NCBI GenBank assembly: GCA_963169105.1
Contig: OY720636.1
Span: forward strand, 78,542,123 to 78,606,122
From: Ceriagrion tenellum
Taxonomy: Eukaryota; Arthropoda; Insecta; Odonata; Coenagrionidae
Direction: 5' to 3'
DNA length: 64,000 nt
In this document: piece after piece, positions 19,471 to 30,207 of the stretch
Position numbering within the stretch: position 1 is the stretch's first letter
Layout: each line of letters opens with the position of its first letter
The notes under the pieces: generated by a model
Database searches by the model: none
What the model saw: the letters and a program-made list of their open reading frames with translations, nothing else
What the model was told of the DNA's origin: nothing
Position numbers and translations under genes: made by a program

Positions 19471-19802
19471 TGAGCACTACTCGGGAGATTTAAAAACATG
19501 CATTAGGGGCCATATGAATTAGTCAGATTCGCTGTCAACTAACCTACTTGAAAGCCTCAACGCAGCCATTATGGTCTCTTCTACAGTCAGATGTTTCTAC
19601 AGTCTATTTCCCTTATTTTATTCTCATGTTATGATCTACGGTTGTATGTTGGAGTTTGTAAGGCATTGATAACTTCGTCTGAAAAATAAATGGGTTTTAC
19701 ATTTACATAAAAGATTGAGTCTGATTTTCTACGATGATTTTTAAGGAATCATTGTATTTACGATAGAGTTTAAGAAATCAGCGACTTTTCCCTTGTTGGA
19801 CC

Positions 19803-20045
19803 ACCTTGTTAGAGTACCCTGTCAATGTTTGGGATCCTCATGAGGTAGACTCAAAAACAGAGTTAGAACACGTGCAGAGAGGATCAGTTAAACACGTGAA
19901 AGGCCGTCATGATGGTCTCGTTAGTGTTACTGACCTCTTGCAACAACTTGGATGGGAATCTATTTCAGACCGTCGATTGAAAACTTAGCTCAATATTGTA
20001 TGTTAATTCAAATCCAGTTTATTTTCCGACGAAGTTATCATTATA
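19803..20045 (+). pseudogene. Jockey-like LINE C-terminal fragment (family G-like)
   Basis: The frame from 19806 reads NVWDPHEVDSKTELEHVQRG, then HVKGRHD and LLQQLGWESISDRRLKT, the same block as WDPYEEG...ELERVQRRSARFVKGRYD...LGWELLSERRLK in family H. A stop follows directly. 5' and 3' truncated. Confidence 0.75.
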
Positions 20046-20097
20046 GTTACATCTACATGCTACCCTGCGCGCCCCCACATGGGCGTGTGACAGGCAG
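20046..20097 (-). mobile_element. LINE tail fragment, minus orientation
   Basis: CATCTACATGCTACCCTGCG is the reverse of a GTAGATG LINE tail. It abuts a plus-strand family G tail at 20098. Confidence 0.45.
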
Positions 20098-20143
20098 TTC
20101 GTGTTGGTGATAAGTCATCCCCGGCCAAACACCCTTGTGGTGG

Positions 20144-20404
20144 AGTTCTCTCCATGTTTCCGGGATTTCTTCCTCGTTAGTTGTTTGTGGGACAACAGTT
20201 TCGCTGGCACTCCTGCCAGCGTCTTCAAGTCGAAAACTTCGTCACTTCGACCTGAAGTCACTTCGAACGAGATGAAGTCACTTCGACCTGAAGACGCTGG
20301 CAGGAGTGCCAGCGAAACTGTTGTCCCACAAACAACTAACGAGGAAGAAATCCCGGAAACATGGATAGATCTACATTCCAGCTCCGCGGAAACCTGAGAA
20401 CCAA
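20144..20404. mobile_element. Palindromic element P1 with 12-bp target duplication
   Basis: A 261-bp insertion in a family G LINE tail, flanked by CCCTTGTGGTGG on both sides (20132-20143, 20405-20416). It contains two 76-bp arms, 20152-20227 and 20289-20364, that are exact inverse complements, around a 61-bp spacer built of TCACTTCGA repeats. A 40-bp single-sided end (20365-20404) contains CTCCGCGG. No coding capacity; the plus reading 20101-20397 is a by-product. The uninterrupted host sequence is visible at 19035-19095, confirming insertion. Confidence 0.85.
20288..20317 (+). ncRNA. Hammerhead-ribozyme-like motif in P1 (best example)
   Basis: CTGAAGA (20288-20294) fits CTGANGA exactly. After one extra C, GCTGGC (20296-20301) pairs perfectly with GCCAGC (20308-20313) over a 6-nt loop, and GAAA follows at 20314-20317. 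The mirror copy in the left arm (minus strand, 20199-20228) has T in place of the first C. The extra base next to the stem and the unclear stem I/III make catalysis uncertain. Confidence 0.5.
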
Positions 20405-20707
20405 CCCTTGTGGTGGTTTGCAGGGTAATAAGTAGATGCAGATGAAATGAGTTTACAGGCTAATTCCTGGTTGTGATTATTGTATTTTTTGATGCACTTA
20501 GGAAAATTGAAAATAAAAACAATTTTTTGTGTTTAAATTCCACGTGATGTCGTCGTATCTTCTGAATTTGTAATTAAAAGACTAAATTTACCCTAAAAAA
20601 ACACTTGGAAGGTAATAAGTAGTTGTAGATGTATTTTGCCGAAACTTCGCTTGCGTATGATTGCAATGTATACCTAACCCGGCCGGATATGGTATGATAA
20701 AAGGCCG

Positions 20708-21270
20708 GTATGATTAAAGAATTAGAGCGCGTGCAAAGGAGATCTGCTAGGTTTGTTAAAGGCCGTTATTATAATTGTATAAGTGTTACGAGCTTAATAG
20801 AAGAACTAGGATGGGAATTACTGTCAGAACGCAGGTTAAAATTTAGGTTAAACCTTTTGAGTAAATTCGAAACAGAGTTGTTCACAGATGACGTTCGATA
20901 TATATTGAGAACCCCTGCGTATTTTGCTAGGTTTGATCATCTTTACAAGATTAGAGAGATAGATTGTCGTACCGATAGATTTAAAATGTCATTTTTCTCG
21001 CGCACCATAAGAGAGAACAATAGGCAGCGTAGCAAAGGGATAGGTAGGTGAAATATAGTAAGAGTAGTCTGTAGTGCATGATGCATGTAATAACAACCAA
21101 TAATCCCTTCCTTATTATGTAGATACTAACCATCTAGCTCCATGTGACCCTATTATCTAGCATATCTCCCTTAAATATCCTACTTGCATGGCAATAGTGC
21201 ATGTTTGGTGATCTTCACCCCCTGCCACACACCCTCGTAGTGGCTCGCAGGGTATCACGTAGATGTAGAT
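20708..21270 (+). pseudogene. Jockey-like LINE family H, C-terminus and 3' UTR, copy 1
   Basis: Coding part 20710-21051 (ELERVQRRSARFVKGRY ... LGWELLSERRLKFRLNLL ... IREIDCRTDRFKMSFF ... SKGIGR, stop). The 3' UTR is 219 bp with TGGTGATCTTCACCCCCTGCC, CCCTCGTAGTGG and the tail CACGTAGATGTAGAT. All RT core motifs are missing through 5' truncation; the C-terminal block itself has no stop. This is the most intact C-terminus of the family in the window. Confidence 0.85.
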
Positions 21271-21460
21271 TGTCGGCTCTGGTGGCGGCGGGGTAAAGTC
21301 CTCGCCTCTAACCCGAGGGTCGCGGGTTCGAATCCCGCCTGGGTAGTATAGTCCCTGCCTAAGACATGGATGATTGAGTTAGTGAAATTGAGGTAATTGT
21401 AAGAGAGGACTGTAAAGTCCTAAATACGCTCGAAAATAAAGACAAGTTGATATTATTATT
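21271..21460 (+). mobile_element. tRNA-derived SINE joined to a LINE tail
   Basis: A tRNA-like head TCGGCTCTGGTGGCGG..CCTCGCCTCTAACCCGAGG with B-box GGTTCGAATCC (21325-21335), then a non-tRNA body and a tail AAAATAAAGACAAG ending in (ATT)n. It begins on the base after the GTAGATGTAGAT tail of LINE H copy 1. The acceptor stem does not pair, so not a working tRNA. A different family from the SINE at 7728. Confidence 0.75.
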
Positions 21461-22602
21461 GATATGTACTGTCGAGGTCAATCCTCTCGGAGTTGTTGCG
21501 GATTTCATTAACAACTTCCATCTGTAACTCCCATCACCCCCTCATCTGTTTCCTCCTTCTCGAGGTCGCTGGCGTAACATTTCAAGGGAACTTGAAGTGA
21601 CCGTGGCCGGACAGGTCAGCAGTTTCTGCCCTACTCCCACCCCATTCTCCTCACTCCCCTCTGGTGGTGCGCAGCGGGGAAAGTGACGCATCTCACCGCT
21701 TGGACTCCGCAGCGTCAGATGGCGTTGACGGACGGGCAGCTGCTCTGTCTCTCTTTGAGAGGAGGATAAGAAGTGAAAAGGAGGTAGAATTTAAGTGGAC
21801 TCCCGAGTAGTGAGTTGAGGGGGGGAGGAGTATGGCAGTGGGCAGAGATATGACGAGAGTGAGAGGAGAGTTGGCCTGCGTGTTTCGAGTCATCTTTTTT
21901 TAATTTTTTTTATGTGGGGAACGCATTTGCCAAATTGAAATCCCACCTCGGTAGTTTTCCTTTTTTTTTGCTTCGGATCCTTGCGTCGCTCGTTGTTTTC
22001 GTGTCTTTTTAGTTCGTAAGCTCGCCGTCTGACCCTTTTTTTTCAATGTTATTCTCGTTCTCCCTTTTTGTGGATTGGAGATACAGTTTTTCGCGTCACA
22101 CCAAATGAGAGCTTATCATTACATTATTTTTTTAAGTACGACATTAGTTGGATGAGTTCTTGGACGGCTGAATATTTCGCGTATGGCGTCCACGAGCCAT
22201 CTTTTTTGTATTATTGTTTTCACTATTCTGTTGCCGGTAAGTCGTCTGTTTGTCCTATGATGGCGTGATTATACCCTGGTACCATTTATTATTGCGACAA
22301 GCGAGATTTTGTTTTCACTTTTACGCACATAGCAAGTGTTTTATTTAATTTATTTCGTAACAGTGGTCATTTCATTTGGGTGTCTTGTATCCTTTCCCGA
22401 AAGAAATCGTAAACGTTTTCGGGGCACTGTTTCGTGGATACGTCTGAAACTTCGTTGAAGGTCGTATAAACTCGGGGCACCATCAAGTTGGGTCATTCCA
22501 TGGCTAATTATCCTAAAATAAAATAAATTGCTTCCATAACTGTGCTTAAATAATTATTAATTGCACGCATATAGCTGATTGGCAGTTAAATGCGAAGATT
22601 TT
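21461..22602. other. Unassigned
   Basis: Moderately GC-rich to 21890, T-rich after. No domain, repeat partner or exon recognised. Confidence 0.35.
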
Positions 22603-22690
22603 AACGTAGTTTGAGCGAGATAGTTCCCTATTCACGATGGAGATTTATTCGAATTTGGCGTATAAAATTCAGCACCTGTAGGCAGTACGT
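22603..22690 (+). mobile_element. MITE family A, truncated copy
   Basis: Begins GTAGTTTGAGCGAGATAGTT, the best-preserved left end of family A, then GGAGA..TTATTCGAAT and AGCACCTGTAGGCAG as in other copies; the right two-thirds is missing. Confidence 0.6.
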
Positions 22691-22734
22691 AGCAAACATT
22701 GTAATATCAATAATATGCTTTGATTTTAGTCATC

Positions 22735-23690
22735 GCGATGCGATGAACCACATCGATGGCAATGTATGTCATCGATCATCGACGTCGACGAATTCATCAT
22801 CGTCGATGAGTCCCTGAATTCACCGACGTCGATGAGTCGATGAATTCACTAAAATCGATGAGTCTACAAATTCATGCCAACGCCCGCCTGCGGTATTCCT
22901 ACAGTGGGAGTGTGTCGAGATGATATTTGTGAAAGATGGTCAATGAGTCTTCGAATAAAAAGAATCGATTTTGAAATGAATACACGCAGAAACGAAATCA
23001 ATGCGTAAGAAAAAAGCTGTGCAAGAACATGGCGACTTTCCTACGGCACACGGAGTTGAAATTTGGCAACAGTGTAGTAATATGCAGTTTCGGCAACAAT
23101 TTCAGCGAACTTACAGATTGGCAAGGTCGTTCAATATCGATTATATTCTTCCCTCAATACAGGTCTTCTCAACGCAAACAAGTCCGCCATTAATGTGCTT
23201 ATTTTGTTGCACTCACTTTAAGCACAGAATGGGATGCTCAACGTTTTTGATGACTTGAATTGAATTCACTAAAATCGATGAGTCTACAAATTCATGGCCG
23301 TAAATGAGTCGATGAATTCACCGATGTAGATGAGTCGATGAATGATGTGATGAACCTCATCGATGACAATGAATGTCATCGATCTTCGACGTCGATGAAT
23401 TAATCATCTTCGATGATTCCATGAATTCACCGCCGTCGATGAATTCACTAAAATCGATGAGTCTACAAATTCATGGCCGTAAATGAGTCGATGAATTCAC
23501 CGATGTAGATGAGTCAATGAATCCATAGCCAGAGATGATAATTATTTGTGTTGCGTCGCCCGACCGTGCCTATCCCTACCGTTCCATCGGCGATGAATTC
23601 ATCGACTCATCGTCGTCGATGACAATCATTGAAACCGAATCATCTCGATGATTTTTTTTCATCGACCCTCAATGGGCAAATTCGTTCATC
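22735..23690. repeat. Satellite-like array rich in ATCGAT / GAATTC, higher-order period about 176 bp
   Basis: Short variants of TCGATGAATTCA and CATCGATG alternate over 22735-22885 and 23259-23690. A longer unit repeats at 176 bp: CACTAAAATCGATGAGTC..CAAATTCATGG occurs at about 23270 and 23446, and also at about 22845. Composition and palindromic sites suggest a degenerate satellite. It is interrupted by repeat E at 22895-23258. Confidence 0.75.
22895..23258 (+). mobile_element. Interspersed repeat E, copy 1 (inside satellite)
   Basis: About 360 bp, starting ATTCCTACAGTGGGAGTGTG and ending GTTTTTGATGACTTG, nearly identical to 29273-29629. No coding domain and no clear inverted ends. The satellite continues on both sides, so it was inserted or gene-converted into it. 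Confidence 0.75.
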
Positions 23691-24957
23691 GCACAAGCCT
23701 AGTTTTATTCCTCCGCGTTTTCTCCCGGTTGCCATTTTTTTTAAAGATGGCTCCCGCGAATTTTTGAGAACTTTGGCATTTACTCTATCCATGATATCTC
23801 ATGAACTAATTATGGCAGAGGGGAGATATGCTGAAAGAACTCTTTTATCACGAAAAGGGAAATCCTTTCTCTCATTTTTCTTTTTCCTTTTACTTTACTT
23901 AATGTTAAAATTGAAATTTAAATCAAATTTTTTTTCCTGCGGAAACATGCTCTTCGACATGACACAACTGTCTGAAGGAGGAAAGTCTGAGATTTGAGAG
24001 ACTTTCTAATTCATCAAATGACGTGGAATATTATCTAAGAAATGTTATGAAATTTACAGCAACCCATTTTCTTATAAATGCCAAAAAAGGTAGGTTCGCT
24101 CGCTAAGTCAGCCATTTTGAATCAGCTACTATGTGATATATGGAATATGCTCATTGGTGAAATATCTGCTTGAATAAAAATTAATAGTTTATTTTTGTTT
24201 TTCTTTGGTCAATAAGATGTTATTTACACTAAAGCTCAGATTTTATTCGTAAAAATAAGCAAATAAAACGTTATTATAAGCAAAAAGCATTAAAGCTCTG
24301 ATTGTTGTTCGTAAAAATAAGCAAAGAAAACGGGCCGACAGAATCGTCCGGCAGCAAAAAAAATAGTTATTAACCTGTTTCTCGGAACGTTTCGTTCGGT
24401 TCTTTCCTACTTTCGTGACCAGTTTCATTTATCTAAAAGTATTTGTCGGGATTAGTGATAGCAAATGATAAGGGCTCTTAGCAAATGAATACCCTTTGGA
24501 AATATCAAATAAAAACAAGAAAATAGAGGGATAAAGGGATTGGTATCTGTGAATCGGCTATCTTAAAGGGTTGCATTATCGCTCGCGCTATTTAATTATT
24601 TTTGTTCTCCTGCTATCTCAGATTACCACTTCAGATTTGCTTTGCCAGCGTGATAGTCATTAATCAGGCCATTTTGCGTGCAGGGGTATTATTTTTTGTA
24701 CAAATACTGTTATCATGACAATTATGGGACGATGTGATACCTCAAGCTGGCATATTTAACGTATTCTCATATTATGGAACGCACCAGCAATCAGAGGATT
24801 ACTCCACGACAAAGTTGTTTACTTTGTAGTCGAGTAGTTGCTATTTATACGATATAAAGCAAATACTCGTCTACGATATTGATAACTTTGTCGCCGAGAA
24901 ATTACTATGCAGAGGACTCTGGCAATAATTAATTGATGGCGTCATCGTCAATCCAGC
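23691..24957. other. Unassigned with a partial repeat
   Basis: Two 41-bp units sharing TTCGTAAAAATAAGCAAA lie at 24231-24331. The part 24430-24570 (GATAAGGGCTC..TGTGAATCGGC) is homologous to 32700-32840, so an unclassified dispersed repeat is present. Nothing else supported. Confidence 0.45.
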
Positions 24958-25432
24958 CATTAAGGTGGAAGAAAAGAGAGACAATTGCAGATGCCGTAAT
25001 GTGAGCGTGGCTTGTCCGCCATCTTTGTTAGCCCCGATTTTCCTTCAGATCATACGGGATAACGCACTACCTTTGGTATTTGACGATGTTTTCCATTGAT
25101 AACTTAGGTATTAAAAATCAGCAAGGATTTCTTTTATATGGATTCTTCTTACACATGTTATTCATTTGTTTTAATGTATAAAATCTGCATTCCCAGAGAA
25201 AACTAGTGATATCGACTGAAATCCATAGCAATAAGTAGCCAATAAATGAGTCATTTGCCTTATATTTCGAACAGATAATTGATATTCTTGCTTTACATCC
25301 TCTGATTCGTCAATTCTGTCGTGCTATCCACCAAATGAAAGTAAGGAAAGAACCGAGAGCAGCAATATAGTTGTTATTTTGGTTGTCAGGCCACAGGTTG
25401 ATGACGTGATTCCCTCTCCATCCACCTCAATG
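24958..25432 (-). mobile_element. MITE family C, copy 2 (inverted)
   Basis: Ends CATTAAGGTGG (left) and the reverse complement of CATTGAGGTGGATGGAGAGG (right). CTTGTCCGCCATCTTTGTTAG near the left is the inverse of the marker segment of copy 1. 475 bp, non-coding. Confidence 0.7.
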
Positions 25433-26037
25433 ACGAAAACGAACCGCACTGTTGATTGTAGTGCTTGTAACTGTAGTATCTTTTGTGAATATGACCATTT
25501 CAATTACTTCCATTCCATCAACTTCTCAGAAAAATAAAACGAAATAAAAATCGCTCCTCCCTCGTTTTTTTTATCCCGAGAACAAAAGAACAGCGACTTT
25601 AATTTTCGATTGTTTCGAAAAAACCCACGAAATCTGAGCTAAAAGTCCAGATGCTACTCTCATCAGCCAAAAGCTTGAAAAGGCAATTTTCAATTCTTTT
25701 ATTTTTAGAATGCCATCTCCATCCTCATTTCTATTCTGGCGGACAAAAGAGGATGTCGTCTTGTTGATGAAAAACTTCGTTTTCCTCAGTTCCGCTGGAG
25801 TTTTAATATTTTCAAATGTTTTTTAGCTCTAAAGCAAATATTTATAATGGAAGAGGCTGAATGCCGGAAAAAATTATATTATAATTTTCCTTACGCAATC
25901 TATGGAGGAACTTTTGACGGATATATTTGAGAGTGAATGGCAAAGGATGGGGAATCTGTACATTTTGAATGGAATCAAGAGATTATTTTGGATTTCCGGA
26001 TTGGCAATTGAAAGAATCTTGTTATATTTAAAATAGA
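25433..26037. other. Unassigned
   Basis: AT-rich; nothing recognisable. Confidence 0.4.
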
Positions 26038-26579
26038 CTAGCTGTTCCGTGCGAATATTTCGCACAATATGCAGCTTCTTCCTGTTTCTTTCTTGTTTCT
26101 TCCTGTTCTTCTACCTGACGAATATTTCGTACAGTATGAAGCTTCTTCCTGTTTCTTCCTTCTTTCTTCCTGTTCTTCTACCTGTTTCTTTCCATGGACA
26201 ATTATATATTATTGACGTTTGTGTTAAAGATATATAACGTAAACGGTAAACGGTCACACTGATTGCATGTAGAATGTAAACAATCTAACTAAACGATGTG
26301 TTAACAGATGGCGCCTCCTACAGTATTTTAAGCACGTAATCATAGCCAACATATTAGTTCATTACATTGTCAACAGATGGCACTGTATCATTTGTTAACA
26401 ATACTTTAATTTTAACTTTTTTGACAAAAACTTTAATTGAAAGCCATTTGTCTATCTTTCTTCAATAGCGGGGAACATAAGCTTTAAAACGATGTTTGAA
26501 TCATTAATTTTGATGAAGATTTATGGGAGTTATGGCGTTGCGACAAAAAAGACACCTTTGGGAAATAATTTGTAATAGA
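26038..26579 (-). mobile_element. Non-autonomous Helitron-like element, copy 1
   Basis: Read on the minus strand it begins TC after a flanking A and ends in CTAG before a flanking T. Seven bases before the terminal CTAG lies a perfect hairpin GTGCGAA / TTCGCAC with loop ATA. TC start, 3' hairpin, CTRR end and A-T insertion site are the Helitron rules. 542 bp; no Rep/helicase coding. A homologue in the opposite orientation is at 27552-28002. Confidence 0.65.
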
Positions 26580-27016
26580 TACTTGTTAAATTTTAAAAAA
26601 TATCATTGAGGTAAATGGAAAGGGCATCACGCCATCAAAATGTTACATAACAACCGAAATAACATCCATATTGTTTATTCCAGCTCTTTTCTTTCAACCA
26701 TATTGTTTATCCCTGCTATTTCCTCACAACCATATTGTTTATCCCCGCTATTTTCTATGGCCTGCGCGACGGAATGGATGAAATAGCGGATGTTTAGCTA
26801 TAATATCCACCATCTGTTTTAAATTTAAGGTCACTAACTCGTCAAACATACATTTCTTACTTATTGCTATGGATTATAATCAATTTTACAACAGTTTTCA
26901 CCGGAAATGCGAATAACTACCACTTAAAACAAATGAATAATATTTGCCAGGGAAATGCATATTAAAAAAGTAAATTCATGCTGACTTCAAGCAGGTTATC
27001 GGTGAAAAACATAATA

Positions 27017-28958
27017 GTGTCATTCTACGTCCGACGAGCAGTGAGTTGACCCTTGGTGTCTCCGATTCGAACCAAAATATTTGTGTGAGTTCCATCTGGC
27101 GTTAAATGAGGAAGTGTAGAAGCAATTTTGGAAAAAAGTTTTTGTTCATCCCTGCTGTCATGTCTTAGCGCAAGCAAATATAATCACAGAGCCAACTCCA
27201 TGAGTATCCATACCCCCCGCCTCGCGTTCCAAGCTTCCCAAGGTGTGTACGCTAAGAAAAACGTGTTTAGTGCAGGCCTGAAAACACTACGTTCATGCAC
27301 TACAAGAGCAATATTTCCCTGAAAAGAATCAAGAACGGTTGTAAATACCATATATATCACCGCCATTTGAATCTCTCCCCATGGCTTTGAAGATACGGTC
27401 TCGTAAAATGGCAGGACAGGAGGAGTCGACGGGCTTTGTCGCCTTCCCCCCGCTGAAAGGCCTTTCCTCGATCGGATAGGTCGCCGTGCGGCGCCGTCCA
27501 GTTTGGCAATGCGGCATCAATTGAAATAATAAACATTAACGTGTAATAACATCCGTATATATTATTTCTCTAACGTGTTTTTTTGTCACAACGCCATAAC
27601 TCCCATAATTCTTCATAAAAATTAATGAGTCAAACATCGTTTTAAAGCTTGTTCCCCGATATTGATGAAAAATAGATAAATTGTTTAAAATTAAAGTTTT
27701 TGCTAAAAAATGATACAATGCCATCTGCTGACAATATAACCAACATATATGTTGGCAATGGTTACGTGCTTTAAAGACTGTAGGAGGCGCAATCTATTAA
27801 CGCATCGTTTAAGTAGATTGTTTACATTCTACATGCAATCAGTGTGACCGTTTACTGTTTACCTTTACGTTATGTATCTCTAACACAAACATAAATAACA
27901 TATAATTGTCCATGGGAAGAAACAGGTTAAAGAACAGGGAGAAAGGAGGAAGAAACAGGAAGAAGCTGCATACTGCGCGAAATATTCGCTCGGGTCATCT
28001 AATTATTACATATTATGTATGCATCACAGATAGGTTACAAATAAATAAAAAGTTTTTCCTTGGATTTAATTTTTTGATTCTGTGTAAATTGTAGGACTGG
28101 ATAATGTTAATGAAACACTTTCATTCATTGACAACAAAACGTGCGTTTTTAAAAATTTCGCTTGGCATTTTGTATATTTATAAACTCTCGCAACCCTTGG
28201 TGAGAAGTCAATTCTGTAGATTTCGCTGTTTTTCCTAGGCTGAGTTACAAAGTTCATGAAGTTGTCAAAACTGCTAAGTTTAGGCGGTGCGGTGTCGATT
28301 ATTATAGTAACGTGTCTCCATTTTTTATTATATTATATAATAATAAATATTGATGAAATTAAAATAAAATTATCTTAAAATTGGTGTATGAAATATTGCA
28401 CCGGCATTTACACTGATCAAGGTATAAATTCTCAAAGTACAGCGGTACATCATTTTAACGGCGAGACCCTCGAGGCGAACGAGGGCGTAATCCAATCTTT
28501 AAAGTTAAATATCTCCGTTGTTTATGAACTGCCTCCGACCAAACTTGTTTCTGAGGTAACACAAAAGACTAACGTGTCAAACTAGAAAAAAATTCGAATT
28601 TAAAAATGGCTGCACTTTTGTTGTTAAAATTGAAATATTTAACATTTAAACAATTTCAATAAAATATATTTTATTTGCAAAACTGATAACACATTGTTGC
28701 TGTACATTCTCTTTCAAACAAAATAAGATGTAAACCGTTTCTCTAGCTATTTTGGTTTAGGAGATATGGCAAAAAGAAAAAAAGGTCTAAGCGCAAAATG
28801 GTCGAAACTTTGATAGTCTCCAGATCTGCCAAAACATTTTTTTCCAGAAACCCTTCTACACTTCTTCATTTATCGCCAGATGGAACCCACACAAAAATGT
28901 TGGTTCGAATCGGAGACACCGAGGGTCAACTCACTGTTGCTCTGACGTGAAATGACCC
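27017..28958. mobile_element. DNA-transposon-like element N with about 135-bp inverted ends
   Basis: Arms 27017-27155 and 28826-28958 are inverse complements with about 85-90% identity by eye, containing CAGTGAGTTGACCC and GGTGTCTCCGATTCGAACC. AATA flanks both sides (27013-27016, 28959-28962), a candidate 4-bp target duplication. No transposase frame found in the 1.9 kb, so non-autonomous. It carries a Helitron-like element at 27552-28002. Confidence 0.6.
27552..28002 (+). mobile_element. Non-autonomous Helitron-like element, copy 2
   Basis: Begins TC after A (27551) and ends CTAA before T (28003), with the hairpin region GCGCGAAATATTCGC just upstream of the end. Homologous over its length to 26038-26579 in opposite orientation, with TGTAGGAGGCGC and CATGCAATCAGTGTGACCG in common. 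451 bp, non-coding. Confidence 0.65.
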
Positions 28959-29272
28959 AATAAAATTTCAAAATTAGCTCGTCAGCCTGTATGCGCCGAA
29001 GGAAAATCGGGGTTAACAAAGATGGCGGACAGACCACGCCCGCGTAACAGTTTACAGCATTGACCACCATACCAGGCGCCTTTTCCATATACCTCAATGG
29101 TTAATATTGACCTCTTTATATTACAGACTCTTTCCCTGAGCTTATATTTTAAATGTTCAGTTCACCTTATTCATAGCTTTTGGGATAAAATGCGGAATAT
29201 TAGTGATAGCCATTCTGTCAGTTCGACAAGTCAACGGTGCCTGTTACTACTATATTCTACTACTACTACTAC

Positions 29273-29629
29273 TATTCCTACAGTGGGAGTGTGTCGAGAT
29301 GATATTTGTGAAAGATGGTCTACGAATAGAAAGAAACGATTATGAAATGAATACATGCAGAAACGAAATCAATGCGTAAGGAAAAAGCTGTGCAAGAACA
29401 TGGCGACTTTCCTGCGGCACACGGAGTTGAAATTTTAGCAACAGTGTAGTAATATGCTGTTTCGGCAACAATTTTAGTGAACTTACAGATTGGCAAGGTC
29501 GTTCAATATCGATTATATTCTTCCGTCGATACAGGTCTTCGCAACGCAAACAAGTCCGCCATTAATGTGCTTATTTTGTTGCACTCACTTTAAGCACAGA
29601 ATGGGATGCTCAACGTTTTTGATGACTTG
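29273..29629 (+). mobile_element. Interspersed repeat E, copy 2
   Basis: Near-identical to 22895-23258 in the same orientation, with about 8 bases lacking after GATGGTC. Preceded by a short (TAC)n run (29245-29272). Confidence 0.75.
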
Positions 29630-30204
29630 CCAGTGCATTTGTGTTCGAAATGATGGCTGGCGCCGCATATTCGCAGACTTTGGTGGGCGTGCAACGGTGG
29701 AAAAATGCTGAGTTAGCATATTAATGGCGGCCGTGTAGTGGAAATGGTTGTGAAGAAGAAAATATTGATAGAGCTACAGACATATCGAATCGAACGACCC
29801 TGGCAGCTTGGGGTTCACTGGGCCCGTGCGGTGCCGAGCAGATAAAAGTTGAAATGGAATAGTTACCAATAAAACTACTCCTAAGTAGCCTTTTCGAAAT
29901 TAACACGAGGATTTCACTACCATTTCGCAAGAGATGAGAGTTTCTGGAGGTGGATATTATGGCGATATGTAAAAATATTACCTTGTACTAAGTACGTCCG
30001 AAAGAAACTACTGATATCTGGGAGAAATAAAATCATAAATCAGCAGAATAAGTCAAAATATAGGTACCCTGATATTGATGTTTTGATGTAGTGTAGTGTT
30101 CGCTTGACTATCTTATTTTTTCCAATGCATTTTCTTGTATACCCCTATGAGCGGAAAAGTTTTACTACCTGGCGGATAGAGGCGTTACCAGAATCAATTT
30201 GAAC
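29630..30204. other. Unassigned
   Basis: No repeat partner or domain recognised. Confidence 0.35.
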
Positions 30205-30207
30205 TTA

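Larger units (their letters stand above)
20098..20600 (+). mobile_element. Family G LINE tail plus flank, duplicated from 19030-19255 and split by P1
   Basis: 20098-20143 and 20417-20600 together match 19035-19255 (tail, then AAATGAGTTTA..AGGCT..TCCTGGTTG..GATTAA-like flank to CTAAATTTAC). Because the flank after the tail is shared too, this is a local duplication and not two independent LINE insertions. The palindrome P1 sits inside the tail. Confidence 0.65.
26604..29099 (+). mobile_element. MITE family C, copy 3, split by a 1.9-kb insertion
   Basis: Left end CATTGAGGTAAATGGAAAGG at 26604, right end CCTCAATG at 29099, with the marker AAGATGGCGGACAGACCACGCC before it. The left part runs to about 27016 and the right part resumes at about 28959. 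Copies 1 and 2 are continuous here, which supports an insertion. Confidence 0.65.

Noticed and set aside
21271..21345. Functional tRNA gene
   Set aside because: B-box present, but the ends do not pair and a SINE body follows.
22735..23690. CRISPR-like spacing of CATCGATG words
   Set aside because: Intervening sequence is itself repetitive; this is a degenerate satellite.
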